A stretch of DNA of 64,000 nt from Croceibacterium atlanticum (GCF_001008165.2 NZ_CP011452.2:1488001-1552000), one strand, 5' to 3'; shown: positions 35,653 to 44,310, numbered from the stretch's first letter. The notes: generated by a model from the letters alone, not told the origin. Made by a program: numbers and translations.

Positions 35653-36597
35653 TCAGCAACCGATTTCGTCGATTAAACTGGCCATGTCCGGCGGCAATTC
35701 ACTGACGAATCGCAAAGTCTCCCCCGAGACCGGATGAGTAAAGCCGAGAATGGCCGCATGAAGCGCCTGCCGGCTGAAGCCGAGCCTCTGGAGAACCGGA
35801 CGAATCTGCGAATTGGCACGCCCATAGACAGGATCTCCCAATAGCGCATAGCCAATTGACGACATATGAACGCGCACCTGGTGCGTCCGGCCTGTTTCCA
35901 GCCTGCATTCGACGAGCGAACATCCACCCATATTTCGAATCGTCTTATAGTGCGTAACCGCGCGTTTGCCGCGCGAGGATTCCTTGGGCAGCACTGCCAT
36001 TTTCTTTCGATTGGCATCGGAACGCCCGATCAGCGTCTCGATAGTGCCCTGCGGCGGCAGGGGCTGCCCGTTCACAACGGCGAGATAGGCCCGTTCCAGC
36101 GAGTGATCGGCAAATTGCCGTGCAAGCCCTTCATGGGCGGCATCGCTCTTGGCGACGACCAGCAGGCCCGACGTATCCTTGTCGATCCGGTGCACGATAC
36201 CTGGACGGGCGACCCCGCCAATTCCGGACAATCCACCCGCGCAGTGATGCAGAAGGGCATTGACCAGCGTGCCGTCAGGATTGCCGGCAGCGGGATGGAC
36301 CACCATTCCGGCGGGCTTGTCCACCACCACCAGGTGATCGTCCTCATACAAGATCGGGATGGGGATATCCTGTGGAAGCGCCTGTGGATCGGTTGGGGGT
36401 GGCAGATGGATTTCAAACGCCGCCCCTGCTGCCGCCTTCGCAGATCCGCTGGTGGCGGCCTTCCCGCCCAGCGTCACCTTACCCTCGGCGATCAGCGCCT
36501 TGACCCGTTCCCGCGAAAGGCCGCTCGCCTCCGCCAGCGCCTTGTCCAGGCGCGACGCGACGCTCACGGTTCCGGTGATGACCTCCCCTGCTCCCAT
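35653..36597 (-). CDS. Large-subunit rRNA pseudouridine synthase, RluD type
   Basis: A 314-residue RluA/RluD-family enzyme that isomerises uridines in 23S rRNA. It has an N-terminal S4 RNA-binding domain (about 14-75) and the catalytic domain with D139 in IVHRIDKDTSGLLVVAKS; GRTHQVRVHM and the C-terminal RQALHA motif are also present. The start at 36597 (MGAGEVITG) is chosen because longer frames run into the divergent JAMM gene; the two start codons are about 16 bases apart, so both promoters must overlap the coding regions. It lies upstream of rpoH on the same strand. RluD modifies U1911/1915/1917 in E. coli; the exact targets here are not tested. Confidence 0.9.
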   Translation of the reverse strand: MGAGEVITGTVSVASRLDKALAEASGLSRERVKALIAEGKVTLGGKAATSGSAKAAAGAAFEIHLPPPTDPQALPQDIPIPILYEDDHLVVVDKPAGMVVHPAAGNPDGTLVNALLHHCAGGLSGIGGVARPGIVHRIDKDTSGLLVVAKSDAAHEGLARQFADHSLERAYLAVVNGQPLPPQGTIETLIGRSDANRKKMAVLPKESSRGKRAVTHYKTIRNMGGCSLVECRLETGRTHQVRVHMSSIGYALLGDPVYGRANSQIRPVLQRLGFSRQALHAAILGFTHPVSGETLRFVSELPPDMASLIDEIGC

Positions 36598-36613
36598 GCT
36601 AGATATGTGGGTG

Positions 36614-37009
36614 ATGGAGATCGAGGTAACAAGCGCCGTGCTGAAGCGATTGCGAAGCGAAGCGGAACGAGCCGCGCCGGAGGAATGTTGCGGCATCCTT
36701 CTGGGCGGGGGAAACAGCATCGCCGATGCATTGCCCGCCGCCAATGTGGCGCAGGATCCGCGCCGCCATTTCGAAGTGGACCCGCAAACCCTCGTCGATG
36801 CTCACCGGGCTGCACGGGCGGGCGGGCCGGAAGTGGCCGGTTATTATCATTCCCATCCCATGGGGCCGGCATTCCCTTCCGCGACGGACCGGGCCATGGC
36901 ATCGGGCGACGGGCGGATCTGGGCCATAATCGGCAAAGACGATGTGACGTTCTGGCGCGACGGCGAAGAGGGATTTCTACGCCTTTCCTGCCGCCTGCGG
37001 GAACGCTAA
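36614..37009 (+). CDS. JAMM/Mov34 (MPN+) family metallopeptidase
   Basis: A 131-residue single-domain JAB1/MPN/Mov34 protein. The zinc site is intact: H79-x-H81-P-x6-S89-x2-D92 (HSHPMGPAFPSATD) and an upstream Glu in PEECCGILLG (about residue 24). Bacterial members act as desamidating or isopeptidase enzymes on ubiquitin-like sulfur carriers or as general M67 peptidases. No sulfur-carrier or E1-like gene lies next to it. An alternative ATG three codons upstream (36605) exists. It is divergent from the RluD-type gene with almost no spacer. Confidence 0.88.
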   Translation: MEIEVTSAVLKRLRSEAERAAPEECCGILLGGGNSIADALPAANVAQDPRRHFEVDPQTLVDAHRAARAGGPEVAGYYHSHPMGPAFPSATDRAMASGDGRIWAIIGKDDVTFWRDGEEGFLRLSCRLRER

Positions 37010-37152
37010 GGGCGCAATACCGCCAAGCGGCGCGGCCTCGGCTTTCCGGCTGCCGGGAGGGCTCACGATCCGCGACATGCGCTTAAGCCCCTTCGGACGG
37101 CAGACTGCCGATTGTGTCGCACCCGTATTCATACTAGGCTTCGGAACACTGA

Positions 37153-37791
37153 ATGACTTCTTCTACCGACCTTGCTGCCCTGCTCTGCTCCCGTCTGTGC
37201 CACGACATGCTGAGCCCGATTGGCGCGCTCAATAACGGGCTGGAGCTGTTGTCGGCCGAAACCGATCCCGAAATGCGCAAGCGCTGCCTGGAACTGCTGG
37301 AACAGAGCGCACAGATCAGCGCAGACAAGCTCAAATTTTTCCGCCTGGCCTATGGCGCGGCCGGGGGATTCGGCGAAGCCGTACCGGTGGAAGAACCCCG
37401 GCTGTTGATTGAAGGGCTGGTGGCCGGCAATGAACGGCTCAAGCTGGAATGGGCAGTCGCGGAAGAAACGCTGGCCAAGCCCGTGGTGAAAGTCCTGCTC
37501 AATCTCGCGGCGATCGGGATCGACACGCTGATCCGCGGCGGAACGCTGGCGATCGGCGCGGAAAAGCGCGACGGGGCGACTGAAATCGCTATCCGCGCGG
37601 CAGGCCCGCGAATCGCCTTCGATGCCAATATCGGCAAGGCGCTGGACGGCCTGCTGGACGAAGCGGATTTGTCCGGCCGCACGGCACCGGCCCACCTGAT
37701 CCGCCTGCTGGCCGCCGAATGCGGCGGCGGCGTGCAATATGCGCTGACGGACGAGGCGCTGATAATGGGCGCGATCCTCCCCGATGGCTGA
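37153..37791 (+). CDS. chpT: Histidine phosphotransferase ChpT
   Basis: ChpT passes phosphate from CckA to CtrA and CpdR in the alphaproteobacterial cell-cycle relay. The 212-residue protein resembles a histidine kinase lacking ATP binding. Its DHp helix contains the phospho-accepting H17 in LCSRLCHDMLSPIGALNNGLELL (about 11-33), followed by a second helix and a degenerate HATPase-like domain (about 75-210). The neighbours differ from canonical chpT loci. It overlaps the next gene, a cell-wall amidase, by 8 bases. A DivK-like regulator elsewhere in this window (3708) belongs to the same pathway. Confidence 0.92.
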   Translation: MTSSTDLAALLCSRLCHDMLSPIGALNNGLELLSAETDPEMRKRCLELLEQSAQISADKLKFFRLAYGAAGGFGEAVPVEEPRLLIEGLVAGNERLKLEWAVAEETLAKPVVKVLLNLAAIGIDTLIRGGTLAIGAEKRDGATEIAIRAAGPRIAFDANIGKALDGLLDEADLSGRTAPAHLIRLLAAECGGGVQYALTDEALIMGAILPDG

Positions 37792-38491
37792 CGAGCTGGT
37801 CCATCGCGAGCAGCCTTCCCCCAATTGGGACGAACGGTCGCTGCCGGTGACGATGGCGGTTCTGCATTACACCGAAATGGAATCGGCCGAAGCCGCGCTG
37901 GACCGGCTGACCGATCCGGAAGCCAAGGTCAGCGCGCATTACCTGGTCAGCCAGGATGGCGAAGTGACCAGGCTGGTGCCGGAAGAAAAGCGCGCCTGGC
38001 ATGCCGGCGTCAGCTATTGGCGCGGCCTGCGGGACATCAATTCCGCCAGTATCGGGATCGAACTGGACAATCCCGGCCATGCGCTGGGCTATACCAATTT
38101 CACCAATGCGCAGATGGAAGCGCTGGTCCCGCTGCTGAACCGTATCGTCCGGCAATATGACATCCCCCGGGCCAATGTTGTCGGCCATTCGGACATTGCA
38201 CCCGCACGCAAGATCGATCCGGGCGAACTGTTTCCGTGGGAATGGCTGGCCGAATATCGCCTGTGCCTGCCCCGCCCCGCAAAACTGGATCTGGGCGACC
38301 CGTTCGACAATGACGGGGCATTCTATCTCGCGCTTGAACGCTTCGGCTATGACATAACGGACGGGCACAAGGTGGTGGAAGCGTTCCAGCGGCGCTGGCG
38401 GCCTGACCGGATCGACGGGCTGATAGACGGGGAAATCCGGGCAATCCTGTTCCAGCTCCTATTGGATCGCGACCGCGGTCATACTAGATAG
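37784..38491 (+). CDS. N-acetylmuramoyl-L-alanine amidase (AmiD-like, amidase_2)
   Basis: A 235-residue zinc amidase that removes peptides from glycan strands or from anhydro-muropeptides. Zinc ligand H28 (MAVLHYTEM), a second His in NVVGHSDIAPARKIDPG and the Asp in the same motif are visible. A C-terminal peptidoglycan-binding-like domain (about 175-225) contains FGYDITDGHKVVEAFQRRW. There is no signal peptide, so it may be cytoplasmic and act in wall recycling (AmpD-like), or be anchored otherwise. It is translationally coupled to chpT by an 8-base overlap, an uncommon pairing that could place wall turnover under cell-cycle expression. The RNase P RNA gene begins almost immediately after it. 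Confidence 0.9.
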   Translation: MADELVHREQPSPNWDERSLPVTMAVLHYTEMESAEAALDRLTDPEAKVSAHYLVSQDGEVTRLVPEEKRAWHAGVSYWRGLRDINSASIGIELDNPGHALGYTNFTNAQMEALVPLLNRIVRQYDIPRANVVGHSDIAPARKIDPGELFPWEWLAEYRLCLPRPAKLDLGDPFDNDGAFYLALERFGYDITDGHKVVEAFQRRWRPDRIDGLIDGEIRAILFQLLLDRDRGHTR

Positions 38492-38496
38492 GCCCC

Positions 38497-38935
38497 GTGC
38501 CGGGGAGCCGGGCAGCCGCGTGCTTCGACAAGCTCGGAAGAGCAGGTCGGGGGCGAGGAAAGTCCGGGCTCCACGAAACGAGGGTGGCGGGTAACGCCCG
38601 CCGGGTACGGGGCTTGCACCCGGGCCCAGGGAAAGTGCCACAGAGAATATACCGCCGATGGAGCGTGAAGCTCACAGGCAAGGGTGAAAAGGTGCGGCAA
38701 GGGCGCACCGGGGGGCCGGCAACGGTCACCGCATGGCAAACCCCACCCGGAGCAAGACCGAATAGGGGCGGCGCGTCGGTTTCGTGCCGGCAGGCGTGTT
38801 TCGCGTCAGTCGCCCGGGTTGGTTGCTAGAGCGGCCTGGCAACAGGTCGCCCAGATGAATGGCTGCCACCGCGGATACGGTCCCGCATGGGATACCGTCC
38901 GCGGTACAGAACCCGGCTTACAGGCTCCCCGGCAC
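38497..38935 (+). ncRNA. rnpB: RNase P RNA component, class A
   Basis: The ribozyme subunit of RNase P, which trims tRNA 5' leaders. The ends form a perfect 13-base P1 stem (38497-38509 with 38923-38935). The universally conserved GAGGAAAGTCCGGGCTCC core lies at about 38555-38572 and the ACAGAACCCGGCTTACAG end at about 38907-38922. The CCACAGAGA-type element follows near 38639. Open frames through this region are not genes. The distal P3 stem-loop contains TGCTTCGACAAGCTCGG (38521-38537), a 15-base exact match to the dispersed repeat near valS. Length (about 439 nt) is slightly above average for alphaproteobacteria. Confidence 0.97.
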
Positions 38936-38945
38936 AACCGGACCG

Positions 38946-39779
38946 TCAGGCTGAAACGAGATGCGGCGCACTATTGGCCGGTGAATGGCGCGTGCTGACC
39001 TGCCCATTCTCCTCGACCGCTTCGATATAACGCCTCCGGTCCCCTTCCAGAACCAGCGCCGTAAGCCTGCCGGAAACATAGGCGCCCGTATCGATGCCGA
39101 TGCGATTGCCGCGATCTTCAGGATCGTCGCGGATCGTGTGTCCGTGCACCACCACATGGCCGTGCGGGGCCGCATGGGACAGGAAGGGTTCACGAATCCA
39201 GCGCAGGCTGCGCGGTTTCTGTTCTTCCAGCGGAATGCCCGGTTCGATCCCGGCATGGACGAACAGGTAATCGCCAATGGCGTACATGTCCTCGAAACTT
39301 TCGATGAAGGCGATGTCTTCCGCAGGCACGGCCTGGCGCATCAGTTCCATCGTTTCTTCCAGCGAGGCATTCTCGTACTTTCGGCGATCCAGGCCATAGC
39401 TGAGGATCGTCTCCCGCCCGCCATGGCGCAGGAAATGGCGCATGGTTTCCTTGTCGGAAAGGCTGTTGAGAAACATCTCCTCGTGATTGCCCGCCAGGAT
39501 CGCGACCTTGCGGCGCGCCTGCCAATCCCGTGCGAGAGCGATCACGCCCGCACTGTCCGGCCCGCGATCGACCAGATCGCCCAGCAACACCACGGTCGTT
39601 TCGGCAGGCGGCGCGGCGGCGTCATCCTGCTCGATCGCCATCATCAGCGCTTCGAACAGATCCCGCCGTCCATGGATATCACCCACGGCATAGGCGCGCT
39701 GCCCTTCGGGCACGATTGCCCTGACCGACCCGGAGGCCGTTTCCTTGCGATTTATGAGTTTACGTAGTGTTTGCAGCAT
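38946..39779 (-). CDS. Metallophosphoesterase (serine/threonine protein phosphatase type)
   Basis: A 277-residue calcineurin-like phosphoesterase of the PPP/ApaH-related group. The dimetal motifs are complete: YAVGDIHGR (D-x-H, about 31-39), LLGDLVDRGPDS (GDxVDRG), ILAGNHEEM (GNHE), the distal H in FVHAGIEPG and H in VVVHGHTI. Such enzymes dephosphorylate proteins or dinucleotide polyphosphates (ApaH/PrpA group). No partner kinase is adjacent. The stop lies 11 bases from the end of rnpB on the other strand. The start has no strong upstream site, but the frame begins with a basic MLQTLRKLINRK segment. Confidence 0.9.
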   Translation of the reverse strand: MLQTLRKLINRKETASGSVRAIVPEGQRAYAVGDIHGRRDLFEALMMAIEQDDAAAPPAETTVVLLGDLVDRGPDSAGVIALARDWQARRKVAILAGNHEEMFLNSLSDKETMRHFLRHGGRETILSYGLDRRKYENASLEETMELMRQAVPAEDIAFIESFEDMYAIGDYLFVHAGIEPGIPLEEQKPRSLRWIREPFLSHAAPHGHVVVHGHTIRDDPEDRGNRIGIDTGAYVSGRLTALVLEGDRRRYIEAVEENGQVSTRHSPANSAPHLVSA

Positions 39780-40063
39780 ATGTCCGCGACCAATTATCTA
39801 CCCCTAATGCATGATGTGGCAAGTTGGGGCCAGACCTCCAGACGCGTTGCGCGATTACCCTTTCGCACCGCTGAATGTGATGCGGAAAGTCCACACAAAT
39901 TCACACTGCAAGAGAACTGACGCAATTATTCTTGTGCACAGCAGCATGAATGTGCAGGTTAATTGCGCGTTCGTAGAAAACAGTCCGTCCAATAGAGACT
40001 GGATCTCGGCGCGCAGGTGGGACGAGGCACGATTATCCAAGGCAATTTTGAGGGAAAATGCCA
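39780..40063. other. Divergent promoter region, AT-richer than average
   Basis: This 284-base gap separates the phosphoesterase start and the TorF porin start. From about 39890 to 39970 it is clearly AT-richer (CACAAATTCACACTGC, AATTATTCTTGTGCACAG). It must hold promoters in both directions. No RNA gene or protein frame is convincing. Confidence 0.55.
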
Positions 40064-40801
40064 ATGCTTACGTCCATTCGCGGTCTGATGGCCGCTACTA
40101 TTATCGCCGGAACTGCTTTTGCTGCCACGCCGGCACTTGCCAATGGCGATTCTTCCGTTTCCGTGTCAGCCAATGCTGCCGTGGTGACCGAATATCGTTT
40201 CCGCGGCGTCGATCTTTCCGGCGGCGATATCGCCATCCAGGGCGGCATCGACGTGGGTCACGAGAGCGGTTTCTACGTCGGCACCTGGGGCTCCTCGCTG
40301 GACGAGGACACCGTGGGCTACGGCCACACCGAGCTCGACATCTATGGCGGCTGGAGCGGCAGCCTGTCCGACGTGGTTTCCGCCGATGTCGGCGTGATCG
40401 CCTATCTGTATCCGAATGCGGGTGCCGGCGATTATGACTATGTCGAATTCTACGGCTCGCTCGGCGCCACGTTCGGCCCGGCAGATGCCACTGTCGGCAT
40501 CGCTTATGCGCCCGATCAGGATTCGCTGGGCAGCACCGACAATTTCTACATCTATGGCGATCTGGGCGTCGGTATCCCGAACACCCCGATCAGCCTGTCG
40601 GCTCACCTCGGTTATACCGACGGCTTCCTCACCTATACCAACGATGCCAAGGCTTTCGACTGGTCGCTGGGTGCGGATCTTGCGCTGAATGACAATCTGT
40701 CGGTCGGCGTGGCCTATATCGGTGCCGAAGGCAACTATGCGCCGGGCGCCTATAACTTCACCGACGATACGGTCGTGGCGACGCTGTCCGCGTCCTTCTG
40801 A
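40064..40801 (+). CDS. TorF family putative outer-membrane porin
   Basis: A 245-residue protein of the TorF/Gcw_chp (TIGR02001) family. A signal peptide (LMAATIIAGTAFAATPALA) precedes the mature beta-domain, with the family signature AAVVTEYRFRGVDLSGGDIAIQGG and repeated amphipathic strands ending in VVATLSASF with terminal Phe. Family members are predicted porin-like outer-membrane proteins. The ATG at 40064 is preferred over 40058 because GAGGG lies 9 bases before it and only 3 before the other. A clear terminator follows, so it is monocistronic. Low Lys and high Gly/Asp/Tyr are typical of the family. The transported solute is unknown. Confidence 0.88.
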   Translation: MLTSIRGLMAATIIAGTAFAATPALANGDSSVSVSANAAVVTEYRFRGVDLSGGDIAIQGGIDVGHESGFYVGTWGSSLDEDTVGYGHTELDIYGGWSGSLSDVVSADVGVIAYLYPNAGAGDYDYVEFYGSLGATFGPADATVGIAYAPDQDSLGSTDNFYIYGDLGVGIPNTPISLSAHLGYTDGFLTYTNDAKAFDWSLGADLALNDNLSVGVAYIGAEGNYAPGAYNFTDDTVVATLSASF

Positions 40802-40824
40802 TCCATCGTATCAGCGGAAATTCG

Positions 40825-40855
40825 GGGCCCGTGCCGCAAGGCGCGGGCCCTTTTC
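40825..40855 (+). terminator. Rho-independent terminator after the TorF porin gene
   Basis: GGGCCCGTGCC (40825-40835) pairs with GGCGCGGGCCC (40840-40850; one G-U) around GCAA and is followed by TTTTCGTT. Confidence 0.9.
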
Positions 40856-40872
40856 GTTAATGCCGGAAGATT

Positions 40873-41625
40873 TCAGCGCAGGTAGAAATCCACGGTCGTG
40901 ACCACGCGGACCTTCTTGTAAGGCGTTTCCGCCACGCCCCAGCCGCCGCCATCGCCATCCCGCGCATCGATCGAGAAATAGCCCTGCGTGGCCTGCTTGA
41001 TGCCGCCCACGCCCGTTCCGCTGTCATTGGCAAATTGCTGGGCGGCAGCGCGTGCATCCCTGGTCGCTTCCGCCACCATTTCCGGCTTGATATCGTTCAG
41101 CCTGGTGAAGGTGTAGGACATGCCCGATCCTTCCTCCAGCACGACGCCGCGCCGTACGAGATCGAACTGGTTGCGCACTGCGCGTTCCGCCCGTTCGATA
41201 TCGTTGGTGCGCAAGGTCATGCGCTGGCGCACCGTGTAATTCGTGATGCCGTTCTGGGTATAGGTGGACACGTTCACGCCGGTGGTCTGCAGCGCATCCT
41301 CGGGAAAACCCAGATCGCCGAAGAAGGCGCGGATGGAGGACGTATCCCGATCCACGCTGGCCTGCGCACTGCCGAGATTTGCCGCCGTGGCGGAATAGGC
41401 GATGGTCCATGTGGCAAGATCGGCCGTCACTTCCCGTTCCGCCAGGCCGCGCACCGTCACGGACCTGTCCGCCACCCGCGCCCGCGTCAGCCCGTCGCCC
41501 AGCAAATAGCCGCCCGCCACCACGCCCACGGCAAGGATGGCCGACGATGCGAGCAGCGCACGACTATTTGGCAAACGCCAAAAAGCGGTGGCGGAAGCTG
41601 TGTCCCCGGGGCTATTATTGGACAT
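40873..41625 (-). CDS. SIMPL domain (DUF541) protein, membrane-anchored periplasmic
   Basis: A 250-residue protein with an N-terminal membrane anchor (about 22-45, ALLASSAILAVGVVAGGYLLG) and a periplasmic SIMPL/DUF541 domain (about 55-250). Family hallmarks are SVTVRGLAEREVTADLATWTI, the phrase VNVSTYTQNG and a C-terminal VRVVTTVDFYLR. Bacterial homologues (for example E. coli YggE, BP26 of Brucella) are linked to oxidative-stress resistance or form channel-like oligomers, but the biochemical role is unknown. It converges on the TorF porin gene behind a terminator and is divergent from gloA. Confidence 0.88.
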   Translation of the reverse strand: MSNNSPGDTASATAFWRLPNSRALLASSAILAVGVVAGGYLLGDGLTRARVADRSVTVRGLAEREVTADLATWTIAYSATAANLGSAQASVDRDTSSIRAFFGDLGFPEDALQTTGVNVSTYTQNGITNYTVRQRMTLRTNDIERAERAVRNQFDLVRRGVVLEEGSGMSYTFTRLNDIKPEMVAEATRDARAAAQQFANDSGTGVGGIKQATQGYFSIDARDGDGGGWGVAETPYKKVRVVTTVDFYLR

Positions 41626-41711
41626 GAACGGTTCTCCTCAATGAACTGCCGGATCCTGCGATTGCGGCGATGAACCGTGTTTGAATAGAGACGAATGGAG
41701 CGATCCGACTA

Positions 41712-42152
41712 ATGGTCAAATATCTTCATAGCATGATCCGCGTAACCGATCCGGATGCGACGATCCGGTTCTTCGAATTGCTGGGTTTGAAAGAGGTGCG
41801 GCGGCAGGAAAGCGAAAAAGGGCGCTTCACTCTCATCTTCCTCGCCGCGCCCGGCCAGGAAGGCGATGCCGAAGTTGAACTGACCTATAACTGGCCCGCC
41901 GAAGACGGCAGCCCCGCCGAAACCTACGATGGCGGCCGCAATTTCGGCCATCTCGCCTATGAGGTCGACGATATCTACGATGCGTGCCAGCGCTTGTCCG
42001 ATGCCGGCGTGACCATCAACCGCCCCCCGCGCGACGGCCACATGGCCTTCATCAAAACGCCGGACGGTATTTCCGTGGAACTGCTGCAGAAGGGCGGCTC
42101 GCTCGAACCGGCCGAACCCTGGGCCAGCATGGAAAATACCGGCAGCTGGTAA
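41712..42152 (+). CDS. gloA: Lactoylglutathione lyase (glyoxalase I)
   Basis: Glyoxalase I isomerises the hemithioacetal of methylglyoxal and glutathione to S-lactoylglutathione. The 146-residue protein is a two-module VOC fold with the expected metal ligands H6, E56, H80 and E123. The phrases HSMIRVTDPDATIRFFELLGL and GHMAFIKTPDGISVELLQ are characteristic. The Ni-type short form is expected from length and absence of the extra loop. GGAGCG lies upstream of the ATG. It is followed by a terminator and then der. It is divergent from the SIMPL gene. Confidence 0.95.
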   Translation: MVKYLHSMIRVTDPDATIRFFELLGLKEVRRQESEKGRFTLIFLAAPGQEGDAEVELTYNWPAEDGSPAETYDGGRNFGHLAYEVDDIYDACQRLSDAGVTINRPPRDGHMAFIKTPDGISVELLQKGGSLEPAEPWASMENTGSW

Positions 42153-42198
42153 GCAACCGGCCCGGCCGCGCGGCCGACCAAATCAGACAGAACGAAGA

Positions 42199-42231
42199 GG
42201 CCGGGCCGCTTTTTCAGCGCCCGGCCTTTTC
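42199..42231 (+). terminator. Rho-independent terminator between gloA and der
   Basis: GGCCGGGC (42199-42206) pairs perfectly with GCCCGGCC (42219-42226) around a 12-base loop and is followed by TTTTC. Confidence 0.88.
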
Positions 42232-42329
42232 TTGTGGCAATGGCAAGACGGCAGATGGCAGCCCGGATCGCGGATCGTCTCATTCCGCTTTCACTTGCCA
42301 ATTCGCGGGGGAAGGGCCACCTGCGCGGG

Positions 42330-43709
42330 ATGGTTCGCGGTAAGCTCCCCCAGGTCGTCATCATCGGCCGCCCCAATGTTGGTAAGTCCACGCTGTTCAA
42401 CCGGCTGGTGGGCCAACGGCTCGCCCTGGTCGATGACCAGCCCGGTGTCACGCGCGATCGGCGCTTCGGCTCGGCAGGGCTGCTCGGTCTGGAATTCGAG
42501 GCGGTGGATACGGCCGGCTGGGAAGATGACGAGCCGGAAAGCCTGCCCGGCAGAATGCGCGCGCAGACGGAAGTCTCCCTGAAAGGCGCCGATGCGGCGT
42601 TATTCGTGATCGATGCCCGTGTCGGGCTGACGCCGCTGGATGAAGAGATCGGCCGCTGGTTGCGCGGGCAAGCGGTGCCCGTGATCGTGGTCGCCAACAA
42701 ATGCGAAAGCACGGCCGGCGATGCCGGTATCATGGAAGCATATTCGCTCGGCATGGGCGATCCTGTGCCGATGAGCGCGGAACACGGCGAAGGCGTGGCC
42801 GATCTGTTCGAGGCGCTGCTTCCGCTGATCGGCGACAAGCAGCCGGACGATGCCCCGCCCGTTGTGGAGCTGGACGAACCCGATCCCACCGCGCCGCTGC
42901 ATCTGGCAATCGTGGGACGCCCCAATGCTGGCAAATCCACGCTGATCAACCGCCTGTTGCAGGAAGACCGGCTGCTGACCGGGCCGGAAGCGGGCATCAC
43001 GCGCGATTCCATCGCCGTGGACTGGGAATGGACCACCCCCGAAGGCGAAACGCGCCAGATCAAACTGGTCGATACGGCCGGAATGCGGAAAAAGGCCAAG
43101 GTCAACGACAAGCTGGAGCGGCTTTCCGTGGCCGACGCCCGCCGCGCGGTCGATTATGCCGAAGTGGTCGTCCTGCTGCTGGATGCCACGCGCGGGCTGG
43201 AAGTGCAGGATCTGAAGATCGCCAACATGGTGATCGAGGAAGGCCGCGCATTGATGATCGCGATCAACAAGTGGGACGTGGCGGAAGATCCCAGCAGCCT
43301 GTTCAACGGAGTGCGCACCGCATTGGATGAAGGGCTGGCTCAGCTCAAAGGTGTCCCTCTGCTTGCCGTATCGGCCATGACAGGCAAGGGGTTGGACCAG
43401 ATGTTGAGCGCCGCCTTCCGCGTGCGCGAGGACTGGAGCAGGCGCGTCCCGACCTCCGCGCTGAATCGCTGGTTCGATGATGCCCTGTCGGCCAATCCGC
43501 CCCCTGCGCCGGGCGGCAAGCGGATCAAGCTGCGCTATATCACCCAGGTCGGCACACGCCCGCCGCGTTTCGTGGTCTTCGGCACGCGCCTGTCGGATTT
43601 GCCGACAAGCTATGAACGCTATCTGGTGAACGGGATCAGGCGCGATCTCGGCTTTGGTGCCGTGCCAGTCCGCCTGACGTTAAAAAGCACGAAGAACCCG
43701 TTTACGTAG
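42330..43709 (+). CDS. der: Ribosome biogenesis GTPase Der (EngA)
   Basis: Der is an essential double-GTPase needed for 50S subunit maturation. The 459-residue protein has two GTPase domains: G1 motifs GRPNVGKST (13-21) and GRPNAGKST in the second domain, G3 DTAGW and DTAGM, G4 NKCE and NKWD. A C-terminal KH-like domain ends with RYLVNGIRRDLGFGAVPVRL. The ATG at 42330 is chosen because it gives the normal N-terminus; the in-frame ATG at 42234 would start inside the terminator of gloA. A GAAGGG lies 14 bases upstream. Confidence 0.96.
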   Translation: MVRGKLPQVVIIGRPNVGKSTLFNRLVGQRLALVDDQPGVTRDRRFGSAGLLGLEFEAVDTAGWEDDEPESLPGRMRAQTEVSLKGADAALFVIDARVGLTPLDEEIGRWLRGQAVPVIVVANKCESTAGDAGIMEAYSLGMGDPVPMSAEHGEGVADLFEALLPLIGDKQPDDAPPVVELDEPDPTAPLHLAIVGRPNAGKSTLINRLLQEDRLLTGPEAGITRDSIAVDWEWTTPEGETRQIKLVDTAGMRKKAKVNDKLERLSVADARRAVDYAEVVVLLLDATRGLEVQDLKIANMVIEEGRALMIAINKWDVAEDPSSLFNGVRTALDEGLAQLKGVPLLAVSAMTGKGLDQMLSAAFRVREDWSRRVPTSALNRWFDDALSANPPPAPGGKRIKLRYITQVGTRPPRFVVFGTRLSDLPTSYERYLVNGIRRDLGFGAVPVRLTLKSTKNPFT

Positions 43710-43804
43710 AAATACGAGTAGGTGCGGCCTGACTTAGCTGCTCCCATCCGATTGCGGGACGGCGGGTTCCGGTTCCGCCTGCGTCTTGAATGAGGGAGAG
43801 AAAA

Positions 43805-44251
43805 TTGAAGATCACCCGTTTTGCCCTTGCGGCGATAATCGCAACCGCCCTGCAATCCGCCCCCCTCGCCGCGCAGGAGGAGGTGACTGTCCAGGATCTC
43901 GCCGATCGTTGGACGGCTGCCTATAATCAGGCGGATGTGGATGCGATTGCGGCCCTGTATGGGCCGAATGCGGAACTCTACATCCATAATGAAGGGCGTT
44001 ATGTCGGGCGCGATTCAATTCGCGATTACTGGCTGGGCGATGTCAATCGCAGCAATCCCATCACCGTGCTGAATGTCACCGATTCCGTGCGGGACAGCGA
44101 AATGATGCTGGTCCACGGAAATTATCAGGTGCTGGACCGGACGAACGGTGTGCCGCTTGGCGCAGGCCGGTTCGCCCATATCTGGATCCTGGGCGAAGAC
44201 GGGGCATGGCACCTCGATCGCGATGTCTGGGTGGATCGCAACGCCCGCTGA
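43805..44251 (+). CDS. Secreted NTF2-like / SnoaL-like protein (TTG start)
   Basis: A 148-residue exported protein of the NTF2-like superfamily (SnoaL/DUF4440-type fold). The signal peptide is ITRFALAAIIATALQSAPLAAQ. The mature part begins LADRWTAAYNQADVDAIAALYGPNAELYI, the typical opening of these cone-shaped domains, and ends with GEDGAWHLDRDVW. The start is most likely TTG at 43805: GAGGGAGAG stands 4 bases before it, whereas the in-frame ATG at 43790 has no such site and would put this purine run inside the gene. The function is unknown; relatives are ketosteroid isomerases, hydrolases and binding proteins. It converges on bfr through a strong hairpin. Confidence 0.8.
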   Translation: MKITRFALAAIIATALQSAPLAAQEEVTVQDLADRWTAAYNQADVDAIAALYGPNAELYIHNEGRYVGRDSIRDYWLGDVNRSNPITVLNVTDSVRDSEMMLVHGNYQVLDRTNGVPLGAGRFAHIWILGEDGAWHLDRDVWVDRNAR

Positions 44252-44268
44252 GGCGATCCGCACTGAAA

Positions 44269-44303
44269 CCGGCCGGGCCCTGCACAAAGCCGGGCCCGGC
44301 CGG
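44269..44303. terminator. Hairpin between the NTF2-like gene and bfr
   Basis: A perfect 12-base stem CCGGCCGGGCCC / GGGCCCGGCCGG (44269-44280 with 44292-44303) encloses an 11-base loop. It lies between two convergent stops and probably ends transcription from both sides, although the T run is short. Confidence 0.75.
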
Positions 44304-44310
44304 GTTGGCC

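Noticed and set aside
38479-38998. Several open frames across 38479-38998
   Set aside because: The region is the RNase P RNA gene with a perfect P1 stem and conserved core.
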